A DNA stretch of 17,940 bases from CABHOJ01 sp965649545 (GTDB lineage: Bacteria; Pseudomonadota; Gammaproteobacteria; Burkholderiales; Methylophilaceae), in the NCBI GenBank assembly GCA_965649545.1, contig CBFGLF010000028.1, positions 1-17,940 of the forward strand. The letters run 5' to 3'. Every line of letters starts with the position of its first letter. The first letter of the stretch is position 1. The translations under genes and the position numbers were made by a program. This document shows, one piece after another, positions 6,706 to 14,907 of this stretch. The notes under the pieces were generated by a model, which was not told the DNA's origin, made no database searches, and worked only from the letters and a program-made list of their open reading frames with translations.

Positions 6706-7503
6706 ATGCTGATCGATACCCATTGCCATCTCGACGCCGCTGAATTCGACGGCGATCGCGATAGCGTCGCCCGCGCCGGCCCCGCGCATGATGTGAACGT
6801 CATTGTCGTGCCCGCGGTCGAGCGGGAGAATTTCGCTACGGTGATCCGGCTGGCCGCGGATTACCCGCATTGCGCCTATGCGCTGGGGATCCATCCGCTG
6901 TTCGTCGAAGCGGCCGAACCTGCCGACCTCGCGCACCTGGAGACGCTGGCGGCACAGATGTCGCCAGTGGCCATCGGCGAGATCGGTCTTGATTACTTTG
7001 TCGAAGGCATCGACCGGGAACGACAGCTGTATTTCTTCACCGAGCAACTGAAGATCGCCAAGGCGCTCGAGCTGCCGGTCATCCTGCACGTGCGTAAATC
7101 GGTCGACGATATCCTCAAGTACCTGCGACGTTACCGGCTGGTCGGCGGGATCGCCCATGCGTTCAACGGTAGCCGCCAGCAGGCCGAGGAATTCATCAAG
7201 CTCGGATTCAAGCTGGGATTCGGCGGCGCCATGACCTACCCGCGAGCGCTGAAGATACGCGAACTGGCGGCGACGCTGCCTCTGGAGAGCATCGTGCTGG
7301 AGACCGACGCGCCGGACATCCCGCCCGAATGGCTGGGGCATCAGGGTCGTAATGCCCCGCATGAATTGGCCAGGATCGCAGAAGTGTTAGCCGGATTACG
7401 TGGGGTCAACGTGGCGGAAGTGGCTGATATGACGACGAAGAATGCCTTTGCCGCGCTACCGAAATTGGCCCAGTTATACACACCACCTCAAGTGTCACAT
7501 TAA
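6706..7503 (+). CDS. TatD-family metal-dependent hydrolase (DNase)
   Basis: A 265-residue TIM-barrel metallohydrolase with the full TatD ligand set. His6 and His8 are in DTHCHLD, Glu92 in GEIGLDYF, His128 in ILHVRK, His151 in IAHAFNGS and Asp201 in LETDAPDIPP. The length is normal. TatD proteins are 3'-5' exonucleases on DNA/RNA linked to DNA repair and RNA quality control, in the cytoplasm. The paralogues TatD, YcfH and YjjV cannot be separated by eye, so no symbol is given. The start lies 3 bases after the ribD stop, so co-transcription is likely. The last residues run into the AT-rich spacer, and no terminator hairpin is seen after the stop. Confidence 0.93.
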   Translation: MLIDTHCHLDAAEFDGDRDSVARAGPAHDVNVIVVPAVERENFATVIRLAADYPHCAYALGIHPLFVEAAEPADLAHLETLAAQMSPVAIGEIGLDYFVEGIDRERQLYFFTEQLKIAKALELPVILHVRKSVDDILKYLRRYRLVGGIAHAFNGSRQQAEEFIKLGFKLGFGGAMTYPRALKIRELAATLPLESIVLETDAPDIPPEWLGHQGRNAPHELARIAEVLAGLRGVNVAEVADMTTKNAFAALPKLAQLYTPPQVSH

Positions 7504-7698
7504 CTCCGGTCAAAAAATCATAGCAATCCAAGGACATACAATAAGCTATTGATTTATATATAAAAAATAACAGATTAAAAAATAGGCGAATTAAAAAAAC
7601 TGTTATGAATGCAAGAGTTACATTTTTAAGTCACAGTTATTCACAAAATTATCCACAGTTTTTGTGGATAGCGTTTTTCACTTTTGGAAAAAAGTTCC
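7504..7698. other. AT-rich spacer with DnaA-box cluster, origin-like
   Basis: This spacer differs sharply in composition from its surroundings: I count 33 G+C in bases 7511-7650 (about 24%), against roughly 60% in the genes. It holds TATATATAA near 7555-7563, two copies of ATTAAAAAA (7574-7582 and 7590-7598, 16-base period), a CAATA-AGC-TATTG palindrome (7539-7551) and ATAACAG/CTGTTAT arms (7567-7573, 7600-7606). Three DnaA-box-like nonamers follow at 7637-7671. This resembles a DNA-unwinding element beside DnaA sites. No gene fits here; it must also carry the mtnA promoter, which I could not place. Confidence 0.6.
7637..7671. promoter_or_regulatory. Cluster of three DnaA boxes
   Basis: Three nonamers match the DnaA consensus TTATNCACA. 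TTATTCACA (7637-7645, plus) fits it. TTATCCACA (7649-7657, plus) is the perfect strong box. TGTGGATAG (7663-7671, minus, reading CTATCCACA) has one mismatch at the first base. The last two also form ATCCACA/TGTGGAT inverted arms. They end 27 bases before the mtnA ATG. Confidence 0.65.
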
Positions 7699-8772
7699 AT
7701 GAATATTGAAGGCACCCCATTCAGGACCATTTGGCCGGACCCAAGGCTCAAGTATGTGAACATCATCGACCAGACGCTGCTGCCCCATCGCTTCGAGGTC
7801 ATTCGTGTGCACAGTGTCGAAGCCATGGAATATGCCATCAAGACCATGCAGGTGCGTGGCGCTCCATTGATCGGGGCCGCCGCGGCCTATGGCGTGGCCC
7901 TGGCCATGCTGCATGACGATAGCGACGAGAGTCTCGATCAGGCTTGCGCCGCCCTGATCGCCAGCCGGCCCACCGCGGTCAACCTGCAATGGGCCGTCGA
8001 ACGGATGCGACGCCACCTGCTGCCCGTGTCGGTAAGGCGTAATCTTACGGCCTGGCGCGAAGCGGCAACGATCTGTGAAGAGGACGTGACCATCAACCGG
8101 GCCATCGGTCAGCATGGCCTGTCGCTGATCCGCGCCGTCGCCGAACGCAAGACGGGTACGGTGAACATCCTCACGCATTGCAATGCCGGCTGGCTGGCGA
8201 CGGTGGATTGGGGTACGGCCTTATCGCCCATCTATGCCGCCCATGAGGCGGGGATCGCTGTGCATGTCTGGGTGGACGAGACCCGGCCGCGTAACCAGGG
8301 GGCCAGTCTCACGGCCTGGGAGCTCGGTAAGCATGGCGTGCCGCATACGGTGATCAGTGATAATGCCGGCGGTCATCTCATGCAGCATGGCGAAGTGGAC
8401 ATGGTCATCGTCGGTGCCGACCGGGTGACCGCCACCGGCGATGTCTGCAACAAGATCGGCACCTACCTGAAAGCGTTGGCGGCCCATGACAACCGGATCC
8501 CATTCTACGCGGCCGTCCCTTCCCCGACCATCGACTGGACCTTGAACGACGGCCTAGGCATCCCGATCGAGGAACGCAGCGCGGACGAGGTGGCTTATAT
8601 ACAAGGCCAGCTACCGAACGGCGAACTGGCCAACGTCCGCGTGGTGCCCGAGGGTAGTGCCTGCGCCAATCCGGCGTTCGACGTGACGCCGGCGCGGCTG
8701 GTGACGGCTATCGTCACCGAGCGCGGCGTCTGTGAGCCGCACGCGCTGCGCAGATTGTTCGAGGAGGGCTGA
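7699..8772 (+). CDS. mtnA: Methylthioribose-1-phosphate isomerase
   Basis: A 357-residue protein of the eIF2B-alpha-like sugar isomerase family. It isomerises 5-methylthioribose-1-phosphate to 5-methylthioribulose-1-phosphate, and accepts 5-deoxyribose-1-phosphate in some bacteria. Visible hallmarks are QVRGAPLIGAAAAYG (51-65), the catalytic cysteine in THCNAG (Cys161), WVDETRPRNQGASLTAWEL, the catalytic aspartate in VGADRV (Asp241), CNKIGTY, and PSPTIDW. I start at the ATG with a GGA about 10 bases upstream; an in-frame TTG five codons earlier is less likely. The next gene, a class II aldolase, starts 3 bases after the stop. The usual methionine salvage genes mtnB, mtnC and mtnD are absent, pointing to the DHAP shunt rather than the full Met salvage route. 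Confidence 0.94.
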   Translation: MNIEGTPFRTIWPDPRLKYVNIIDQTLLPHRFEVIRVHSVEAMEYAIKTMQVRGAPLIGAAAAYGVALAMLHDDSDESLDQACAALIASRPTAVNLQWAVERMRRHLLPVSVRRNLTAWREAATICEEDVTINRAIGQHGLSLIRAVAERKTGTVNILTHCNAGWLATVDWGTALSPIYAAHEAGIAVHVWVDETRPRNQGASLTAWELGKHGVPHTVISDNAGGHLMQHGEVDMVIVGADRVTATGDVCNKIGTYLKALAAHDNRIPFYAAVPSPTIDWTLNDGLGIPIEERSADEVAYIQGQLPNGELANVRVVPEGSACANPAFDVTPARLVTAIVTERGVCEPHALRRLFEEG

Positions 8773-8775
8773 GAG

Positions 8776-9420
8776 ATGCTCAAGGAACGCGAACATCTTC
8801 TGAACGTCACGCGCCGGCTATCTGCCTGCGGTCTCAACCGGGGCACCTCCGGCAACGCTTCCGTGCGAGTGGCGGAAGGGTTCCTGGTGACGCCGTCCGG
8901 CATGGAGGTCGAAGCCATGACGCCGCACGATATGGTGCTGATGGATATGCACGGCGAATTCCACGGCGAACGTCAGCCATCGAGCGAATGGCGCTTTCAT
9001 CACGATATCCTCCGGGCTCGGCCCGAGATCGGCGCGGTCATCCACACACATTCCATGTTCGCGACCACGATGGCCTGTTTGCAGCGCGACATCCCGCCTT
9101 TTCACTACATGATCGCGCTCACCGGCGCCGATACCATCCGTTGTGCGCCCTATGCACTGTTCGGGTCGCAATCGCTATCGGACGCCGCGGTCGCGGCGTT
9201 GCAAGGCAGCAAGGCTTGCCTTCTGGCCAACCACGGCATGATCGCGCTGGGTGAAGACCTGGAAAAGGCCTATGCCGTCGCGGTGGAGGTGGAGACCTTG
9301 TGCGAACAATACTGGCGTGCCCTGCAGATCGGCGAACCGTATTTGCTGAGCGCGCAGGAGATGCAGGACGTCTTCCAGCAGTTCAAGGGCTACGGCAAGT
9401 GGGCGGAAGGCAAAGCCTGA
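8776..9420 (+). CDS. Class II aldolase, FucA/Ald2 type
   Basis: A 214-residue zinc aldolase of the class II aldolase/adducin family. Ligand residues align with E. coli L-fuculose-1-phosphate aldolase: Glu71 in PSSEWRFH (catalytic base), His90 and His92 in VIHTHS, and His153 in LLANHG. Phosphate-binding GTSGN (23-27) and TPSG (39-42) are also present. Directly downstream of mtnA, it fits Ald2, which cleaves 5-methylthioribulose-1-P or 5-deoxyribulose-1-P to dihydroxyacetone phosphate plus an aldehyde. MtnB, the dehydratase of Met salvage, is in the same superfamily and is the main alternative; the short FucA-like length and close residue match favour an aldolase. A strong GAGGAGGG ribosome binding site lies inside the end of mtnA, showing translational coupling. 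Confidence 0.85.
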   Translation: MLKEREHLLNVTRRLSACGLNRGTSGNASVRVAEGFLVTPSGMEVEAMTPHDMVLMDMHGEFHGERQPSSEWRFHHDILRARPEIGAVIHTHSMFATTMACLQRDIPPFHYMIALTGADTIRCAPYALFGSQSLSDAAVAALQGSKACLLANHGMIALGEDLEKAYAVAVEVETLCEQYWRALQIGEPYLLSAQEMQDVFQQFKGYGKWAEGKA

Positions 9421-9490
9421 GCTGACGAAGTGCCGCAAACCAAGGCAGTTCCCGATGCGCTGAGCTGCATCGAAAATCGCTGCGCTGAAT

Positions 9491-9519
9491 TTGTGGCAAG
9501 AGGGGTATTCCAGTAAAAT
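9491..9519 (+). promoter_or_regulatory. Sigma-70-type promoter upstream of pyrG
   Basis: A TTGTGG -35 box (9491-9496) and TAAAAT -10 box (9514-9519) are separated by exactly 17 bases. Transcription would start near 9526, giving a leader of about 42 bases to the pyrG ATG at 9568. It probably drives pyrG-kdsA-eno-ftsB. Confidence 0.65.
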
Positions 9520-9567
9520 GGTCTCCCGTCGCTGATAATTCATTCAGCCATTTCACAAGTGCCCTTC

Positions 9568-11199
9568 ATGACCAAATATGTATTCGTCACCGGCGGAGTC
9601 GTTTCCTCTTTAGGCAAAGGCATCGCAGCCGCCAGCCTAGGTGCAATCCTCGAATCGCGTGGCATCAAAGTGACCATGCTCAAGCTCGATCCCTATATCA
9701 ACGTCGACCCCGGCACCATGAGCCCGTTCCAGCACGGCGAGGTGTTCGTCACTGACGACGGCGCCGAGACCGACCTCGACCTCGGCCATTACGAGCGATT
9801 CATCAGCTCTCGCATGGGCAAGCGCAACAATTTCACCACCGGCCAGATCTACGAGACCGTGATCAAGAAGGAACGTCGCGGCGAATACCTGGGCAAGACC
9901 GTGCAGGTCATCCCGCACATCACCGACGAGATCCAGAACCACATCAAGCGTGGCGCTGAAGGCGCTGATGTCGCCATCGTCGAAGTCGGCGGGACCGTCG
10001 GCGACATCGAATCCTTGCCATTCCTCGAAGCCATTCGTCAGATGGGCATCCGTGAAGGCAAGGGCAATGCCTGCTATATCCACCTGACTTTGCTGCCGTG
10101 GATCCCGACCGCAGGCGAACTGAAGACCAAGCCGACCCAGCACTCCGTGAAGGAGTTGCGCGAGATCGGTATCCAGCCCGATATCCTGTTGTGCCGTGCC
10201 GACCGCCCGATCCCGGACGACGAGCGCGCCAAGATCGCCTTGTTCACCAATGTGTCGCCGGAAGCGGTGATCTCGGCCATCGACGCCGATTCCATCTATG
10301 CCATCCCCGGCTTGCTGCATGACCAGATGCTCGACGAGATCGTCTGCCACAAGCTCGGTATCCTGGCCAAGGCCGCCGATCTCTCCGCCTGGAAGAAGAT
10401 CGTCGATGCCCTGCATCACCCCAAACACGAAGTCCATGTGGCTTTCGTCGGCAAATATGTCGATCTCACCGAATCCTACAAGTCGCTGACCGAAGCCCTG
10501 ATCCACGCCGGTATCCATACCGAATCCAAGGTGAAGATCCATTTCATCGATTCCGAGGATATCGAGAAGGACGGCACCGGCGCGCTGGAGCAGATGGATG
10601 CCATCCTCGTGCCCGGCGGGTTCGGCAAGCGCGGCACCGAAGGCAAGATCGCCGCGATCCGCTATGCCCGCGAGAGCAAGAAGCCTTACCTTGGTATCTG
10701 CCTCGGCATGCAACTGGCGGTCATCGAATTCGCGCGCAACGTCGCCGGCCTCAAGGATGCCAATAGCACCGAGTTCAATCCGGAAGCGCCACATCCCTTG
10801 ATCGGCCTCATCACCGAATGGAAGGACGCCAGCGGCAAGGTCGAGGTGCGTAGCGAAGATTCCGACCTCGGCGGCACCATGCGCCTCGGCGCGCAGAAAT
10901 GTCCGATCGAACCGGGTACGCTGGCCGCGCAGATCTACGGCGCGGAGGTCAACGAGCGCCATCGCCACCGTTATGAAGTCAATAACCATTACGTCGAGCA
11001 ACTGAAGAAGGCCGGGCTTGTGATCTCGGCGCGCACGCCGACCGAAGAGCTGTGCGAGATGATCGAGCTGCCGCAGAAGGTACACCCGTGGTTCGTCGCC
11101 TGCCAGTTCCACCCGGAATTCACCTCCAACCCGCGTAGCGGTCACCCGCTGTTCAAGGCCTATGTCCAGGCTGCCTTGACCGCTAAAGGAAGCAAATAA
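9568..11199 (+). CDS. pyrG: CTP synthase
   Basis: A 543-residue protein, matching the E. coli length of 545. It makes CTP from UTP, ATP and glutamine in the cytoplasm. The N-terminal synthetase domain (1-266) shows FVTGGVVSSLGKGIAAASL (about 6-24, the P-loop) and KLDPYINVDPGTMSPFQHGE. The glutamine amidotransferase domain (about 290-543) has the nucleophile Cys378 in GICLGMQ, and His515 and Glu517 in CQFHPEF. I use the ATG giving MTKYVF, as in the family; an in-frame GTG three codons earlier would also work. No strong ribosome binding site is seen. The stop overlaps the kdsA ATG by one base (TAATG). Placement before kdsA and eno is standard in Betaproteobacteria. Confidence 0.98.
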   Translation: MTKYVFVTGGVVSSLGKGIAAASLGAILESRGIKVTMLKLDPYINVDPGTMSPFQHGEVFVTDDGAETDLDLGHYERFISSRMGKRNNFTTGQIYETVIKKERRGEYLGKTVQVIPHITDEIQNHIKRGAEGADVAIVEVGGTVGDIESLPFLEAIRQMGIREGKGNACYIHLTLLPWIPTAGELKTKPTQHSVKELREIGIQPDILLCRADRPIPDDERAKIALFTNVSPEAVISAIDADSIYAIPGLLHDQMLDEIVCHKLGILAKAADLSAWKKIVDALHHPKHEVHVAFVGKYVDLTESYKSLTEALIHAGIHTESKVKIHFIDSEDIEKDGTGALEQMDAILVPGGFGKRGTEGKIAAIRYARESKKPYLGICLGMQLAVIEFARNVAGLKDANSTEFNPEAPHPLIGLITEWKDASGKVEVRSEDSDLGGTMRLGAQKCPIEPGTLAAQIYGAEVNERHRHRYEVNNHYVEQLKKAGLVISARTPTEELCEMIELPQKVHPWFVACQFHPEFTSNPRSGHPLFKAYVQAALTAKGSK

Positions 11200-12038
11200 T
11201 GAAGCTCTGTGGTTTTGACGTTGGCATCGACCAACCGCTGTTCCTGATCGCCGGTCCCTGTGTCATCGAATCCAAGCAGATGGCCCTGGACACCGCAGGC
11301 CAGCTGAAAGAGATGACCGACAAGCTCGGCATCAATTTCATCTACAAGTCCTCCTACGACAAGGCCAATCGCAGCTCGAACAAGACCTTCCGCGGCTTCG
11401 GCGTGGCCGAAGGCCTGAAGATCCTCGACGAGGTGCGCGCGCAGATCGGCGTGCCTATCCTGACCGATGTGCACACCGAAGAACAGGTGCCCGAAGTGGC
11501 CGCGGTCGTCGATGTCTTGCAGACGCCGGCGTTCCTTTGCCGCCAGACCGATTTCATCACCGCCTGTGCCCGTTCCGGCAAGCCGGTGAACATCAAGAAG
11601 GGCCAGTTCCTGGCGCCTGGCGACATGCGTAACGTCGTGCAGAAAGCCAAGGAAGCCAACGGCGGCGCGGATACGATCATGGTCTGCGAGCGTGGCGTCT
11701 CCTTCGGTTACAACACGCTGGTCTCCGACATGCGTAGTCTCGCCATCATGCGCGAGACTCACTGTCCTGTGGTGTTCGACGCCACCCACTCGGTGCAGCA
11801 GCCGGGCGGGCAGGGCGACAAGAGCGGCGGTCAGCGCGAATTCGTGCCGGTACTGGCGCGTGCCGCCGTCGCCAGCGGCATCGCAGGCATCTTCATGGAG
11901 ACCCATCCGGATCCGGCGAAAGCTTTGTCCGATGGCCCTAATGCCTGGCCGTTGCCCAAGATGCAGGCCTTGCTCGAAGTGTTGATCGACATGGACAGGC
12001 TGGTCAAAAAAGCAGGATTCATTGAAGCCACACTCTAA
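11199..12038 (+). CDS. kdsA: 3-deoxy-8-phosphooctulonate synthase (Kdo-8-P synthase)
   Basis: A 279-residue TIM-barrel enzyme. It condenses phosphoenolpyruvate with arabinose-5-phosphate to Kdo-8-phosphate for lipopolysaccharide core. Motifs include KSSYDKANRSS, GADTIMVCERGVSFGYN, FDATHS and METHPDP. It carries Cys21 in IAGPCVIES together with His197, Glu234 and Asp245, which are the metal ligands of the Aquifex (metal-dependent) type. E. coli-type enzymes have Asn at the cysteine position, so a metal-dependent enzyme is predicted. An AAAGGA ribosome binding site sits 8 bases before the ATG. The stop is followed by a 65-base gap before eno, larger than other joints in this operon. Confidence 0.97.
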   Translation: MKLCGFDVGIDQPLFLIAGPCVIESKQMALDTAGQLKEMTDKLGINFIYKSSYDKANRSSNKTFRGFGVAEGLKILDEVRAQIGVPILTDVHTEEQVPEVAAVVDVLQTPAFLCRQTDFITACARSGKPVNIKKGQFLAPGDMRNVVQKAKEANGGADTIMVCERGVSFGYNTLVSDMRSLAIMRETHCPVVFDATHSVQQPGGQGDKSGGQREFVPVLARAAVASGIAGIFMETHPDPAKALSDGPNAWPLPKMQALLEVLIDMDRLVKKAGFIEATL

Positions 12039-12103
12039 GTGGACTATTGCCTTCTGGCAGGGAACATTTTCAAATCTAGGTTTAATTCAAAAGGGTAGGA
12101 AAA

Positions 12104-13390
12104 ATGAGTGCAATCGTAGACATCATCGCGCGTGAGATCATCGACTCCCGCGGCAACCCCACGGTCGAAGCCGACGTTCTGCTGGAATCCGGCATCATCG
12201 GCCGTGCGGCCGTGCCTTCCGGCGCCTCCACCGGCACCAAGGAAGCGGTCGAACTGCGTGACGGCGACAAGTCGCGTTACTTGGGCAAGGGCGTGCTGCA
12301 AGCCGTAGAGAACGTCAACACCGAGATCTGCGAAGCCATCATCGGTCTCGATGTCGAAGAGCAGAGCTTCATCGACAACACCCTGATCGACCTCGACGGT
12401 ACCGAGAACAAGGCGCGCCTGGGTGCCAACGCGATCCTCGCCGTCTCCATGGCCTGTGCCCGTGCCGCGGCCGAAGAATCCGGTCTGCCGCTCTACCGTT
12501 ACCTGGGCGGTTCCAGTTTCATGCAGCTGCCGACCCCGATGATGAACATCATCAACGGCGGTGCCCATGCCGAGAACAGCGTCGACATGCAGGAGTTCAT
12601 GATCATCCCGGCAGGTCTGCCGACCTTCCGTGAAGCCCTGCGTGCTGGTGCCGAAGTGTTCCACGCCCTGAAGAAGACCCTGCACAAGAACGGTTTTGCC
12701 ACCACCGTTGGTGACGAAGGCGGTTTCGCGCCTGACCTGCCTTCCAACGAAGCCGCTATCCAGTACATCCTGGAAGCGATCTCCGATGCCGGCTACGAGC
12801 CAGGCCGCGACATCCTGCTGGGCCTGGATTGCGCCAGCTCCGAGTTCTACAAGGACGGCAAGTACCACCTCGAATCGGAAGGCGTGCAATTGAGTTCCGC
12901 GCAATTCACCGATTACCTGGCGACCTGGGTCGACAAGTACCCGATCATCAGCATCGAAGACGGCATGAGCGAACACGACTGGGATGGCTGGAAGCTGCTG
13001 ACCGACCGTCTGGGCAAGAACGTCCAGCTGGTGGGTGACGACCTGTTCGTGACCAATGCCAAGATCCTGCGTGAAGGCATCAAGCGCGGCGTCGGTAACT
13101 CGGTGCTGATCAAGGTCAACCAGATCGGTACGCTGACCGAGACCTTTACCACCATCGAGACCGCCAAGCGCGCCGGTTACACCTCGGTCATCTCGCATCG
13201 TTCCGGCGAGACCGAAGACACCACCATCGCCGACATCTCCGTCGCCACCAATGCGCTGCAGATCAAGACCGGTTCGCTGTCGCGTTCCGAGCGTATCGCC
13301 AAGTACAACCAGCTGCTGCGTATCGAAGAAGAACTGGGCGACGCGACCAGCTACGCCGGTATGGATGCCTTCTACAACCTGGGTCGTTAA
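12104..13390 (+). CDS. eno: Enolase
   Basis: A 428-residue protein, close to E. coli Eno at 432. It converts 2-phosphoglycerate to phosphoenolpyruvate, with Mg2+, in the cytoplasm. Visible residues are DSRGNPTVE (14-22), Glu205 in GDEGGFAP, metal ligands Asp242, Glu285 and Asp313, the catalytic Lys337 in LIKVNQIG, and SHRSGETEDTTIAD (364-377). A good AGGA ribosome binding site lies just upstream. Codon use is strongly biased to a few C- or G-ending codons, as expected of a highly expressed gene. ftsB follows by 9 bases. Enolase may have its own weak promoter in the 65-base gap, but no convincing pair of boxes was found. Confidence 0.99.
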   Translation: MSAIVDIIAREIIDSRGNPTVEADVLLESGIIGRAAVPSGASTGTKEAVELRDGDKSRYLGKGVLQAVENVNTEICEAIIGLDVEEQSFIDNTLIDLDGTENKARLGANAILAVSMACARAAAEESGLPLYRYLGGSSFMQLPTPMMNIINGGAHAENSVDMQEFMIIPAGLPTFREALRAGAEVFHALKKTLHKNGFATTVGDEGGFAPDLPSNEAAIQYILEAISDAGYEPGRDILLGLDCASSEFYKDGKYHLESEGVQLSSAQFTDYLATWVDKYPIISIEDGMSEHDWDGWKLLTDRLGKNVQLVGDDLFVTNAKILREGIKRGVGNSVLIKVNQIGTLTETFTTIETAKRAGYTSVISHRSGETEDTTIADISVATNALQIKTGSLSRSERIAKYNQLLRIEEELGDATSYAGMDAFYNLGR

Positions 13391-13399
13391 GCCCGCTTT

Positions 13400-13807
13400 G
13401 TGCGTGTCCTGACGCTGATCTTCGTCATCCTCATCGCCTCGCTGCAGTATCCACTGTGGCTGGGCAAGGGGAGCTGGTTGCGGGTCTGGGACTTGAATCG
13501 CCAGATCACCGAGCAGAAAGACAAGAACAAGGTGTTGAAGGCGCGTAACGATACGCTGGACGCCGAAGTGCGTGACCTCAAGCAGGGTTACGCCGCCATT
13601 GAAGAGCGTGCCCGCAGCGAGCTGGGCATGGTCAAGTCAGATGAAGTGTTCTATCAGGTACTGCAGCCGGATACCCCGGCTGCCTATCCTGCCCCGCCGG
13701 TCGATCCGGCACAGCAACAATCTCAGCAGCAGGGCGGCGCCGACGTATCCAAAGCGAGCGCGTCCAGGCCGATCACCCCAAGTAGCAAGGTGCCGAAAGC
13801 CCCTTGA
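13400..13807 (+). CDS. ftsB: Cell division protein FtsB
   Basis: A 135-residue protein in the conserved position after eno. It has a single N-terminal membrane helix (about 3-19, VLTLIFVILIASLQYPLW), then a coiled coil (about 30-70). The family block ERARSELGMVKSDEVFYQ (69-86) follows. FtsB forms the FtsQLB complex of the divisome, with the coiled coil pairing with FtsL in the periplasm. E. coli FtsB is 103 residues. Here an extra tail (about 90-135) is rich in Pro, Gln, Ala and Ser and probably disordered. The start is GTG; there is no ATG nearby, and it lies 9 bases after the eno stop. No terminator is found after it before the convergent ygfZ (39-base gap). Confidence 0.93.
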   Translation: MRVLTLIFVILIASLQYPLWLGKGSWLRVWDLNRQITEQKDKNKVLKARNDTLDAEVRDLKQGYAAIEERARSELGMVKSDEVFYQVLQPDTPAAYPAPPVDPAQQQSQQQGGADVSKASASRPITPSSKVPKAP

Positions 13808-13846
13808 ACCACCCGGCGAGACGCTTAGATAGTCCCTAATCAGCCC

Positions 13847-14881
13847 TTAGTCTTTTTCCGGCAATGCGTAGGGCAAGGGTTTGAATTGTAGCGCCTGACC
13901 CTGGCAGGTCAGCGTATCCGTGGCCAGATTCTCCAGCCGCACTTCCGCCAAGACGTCATACCCCCCCGCAGGCGACGGGGCGCTGCGCACGATATTGCCT
14001 GCGACCTCGGTGCCGCCTGCCACCAGAATGTCTTCACCGGCCATAGGCGGCTGCGCGCCAGCGACATGGGCGATCTGCGTGCGACGCTTCACCTTGCCCA
14101 GGTAATGCGTGCGGGCGACGATCTCCTGCCCGGTATAGCAGCCCTTCTTGAAATTGATACCGTTCAAGGCGTCGAGATTGAGCATCTGCGGGACGAAGGC
14201 TTCCTGCGTCTCCGGGTAGACGTCCGGGATGCCGGCCTGGATCTCCAGCCAGTCCCATGCGGCCTTGCCGGCTGGGCGATGGCTGGCGGCGAGGGCGTCC
14301 CAGAGGGCGCTAGCATGGGCGTCGTCGCTATAGATCTGGAATCTTGGCGTGGGGCCGGGCAGGCGGACGATCACGCCATTCTCCAGTGTCACCAGGGCAT
14401 GCGGCTGTTGCGGCACCTGACCGAAGAGCTTGAGCAGCGCGGCTTCGCTACCGGCACCGGCGATACCGAAGCGATGGATGCGCTCGGAGACGTCTTCGAT
14501 CGTGACCTTGGAACGCAGGACATACATTCTCAGGCGCTTGAGGATAGTCTCGACCAGCGCCTTCGGTAGTTGCAGATGCAGGTGGTCGAGATGGCCGAAC
14601 GCGAAGAATAACGCGAGCATACGGCCCTTGGGATTGCAGTAGCCGGCATAGTGGCTGGTGTGGCCATCCAGCAGTTTGACGTCGTTAGTGACCTGTCCCT
14701 GCAGGAAGGTGACGGCATCGGCACCGGAGATCTCCAGCAATCCCAGATGGGAGAGGTCGCAGAGCACGTTACCGTCTGCGGCAGCTTGTAATTCGGCGGC
14801 CGCATCGCCAAAATCGATGACTTGGTCGTTCTCGATCCGCGCGGATCGTTGTGTCAGGAATGTATGCCACGGAGTTGTCAT
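13847..14881 (-). CDS. ygfZ: Folate-binding protein YgfZ
   Basis: A 344-residue protein of the GcvT-like YgfZ family. The signature KGCYTGQE (246-253) with Cys248 is complete. The N-terminal half has LSHLGLLEISGADAVTFLQG and NDV, and CNPKGRM. YgfZ binds tetrahydrofolate and supports assembly or repair of a subset of iron-sulfur proteins such as MiaB. It is slightly longer than E. coli YgfZ (326). It is divergent from ygfX with only 26 bases between starts, so their promoters must overlap each other or the coding ends. It is convergent with ftsB. Confidence 0.94.
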   Translation of the reverse strand: MTTPWHTFLTQRSARIENDQVIDFGDAAAELQAAADGNVLCDLSHLGLLEISGADAVTFLQGQVTNDVKLLDGHTSHYAGYCNPKGRMLALFFAFGHLDHLHLQLPKALVETILKRLRMYVLRSKVTIEDVSERIHRFGIAGAGSEAALLKLFGQVPQQPHALVTLENGVIVRLPGPTPRFQIYSDDAHASALWDALAASHRPAGKAAWDWLEIQAGIPDVYPETQEAFVPQMLNLDALNGINFKKGCYTGQEIVARTHYLGKVKRRTQIAHVAGAQPPMAGEDILVAGGTEVAGNIVRSAPSPAGGYDVLAEVRLENLATDTLTCQGQALQFKPLPYALPEKD

Positions 14882-14907
14882 TTGAGTCTCATGCCAGAGG
14901 TGAGCGG

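Noticed and set aside
9453..9472. CGATGC/GCATCG hairpin after ald2 as a terminator
   Set aside because: The stem is only 6 bp and is followed by GAAAATCG rather than a T-run.
9637..11145. Long minus-strand open frame (502 codons) antisense to pyrG
   Set aside because: Same effect as over glyA; pyrG is intact with all catalytic residues, and the antisense product matches no family I know.
12047..12086. Promoter for eno (TTGCCT ... TCAAAT, or TTTAAT)
   Set aside because: The boxes are poor matches and no other evidence supports them; read-through from pyrG-kdsA is sufficient.
12044..13198. Long minus-strand open frame (384 codons) antisense to eno
   Set aside because: A shadow of the highly biased enolase codons.
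13808..13846. Terminator between convergent ftsB and ygfZ
   Set aside because: No stem with a T-run is visible in the 39 bases.
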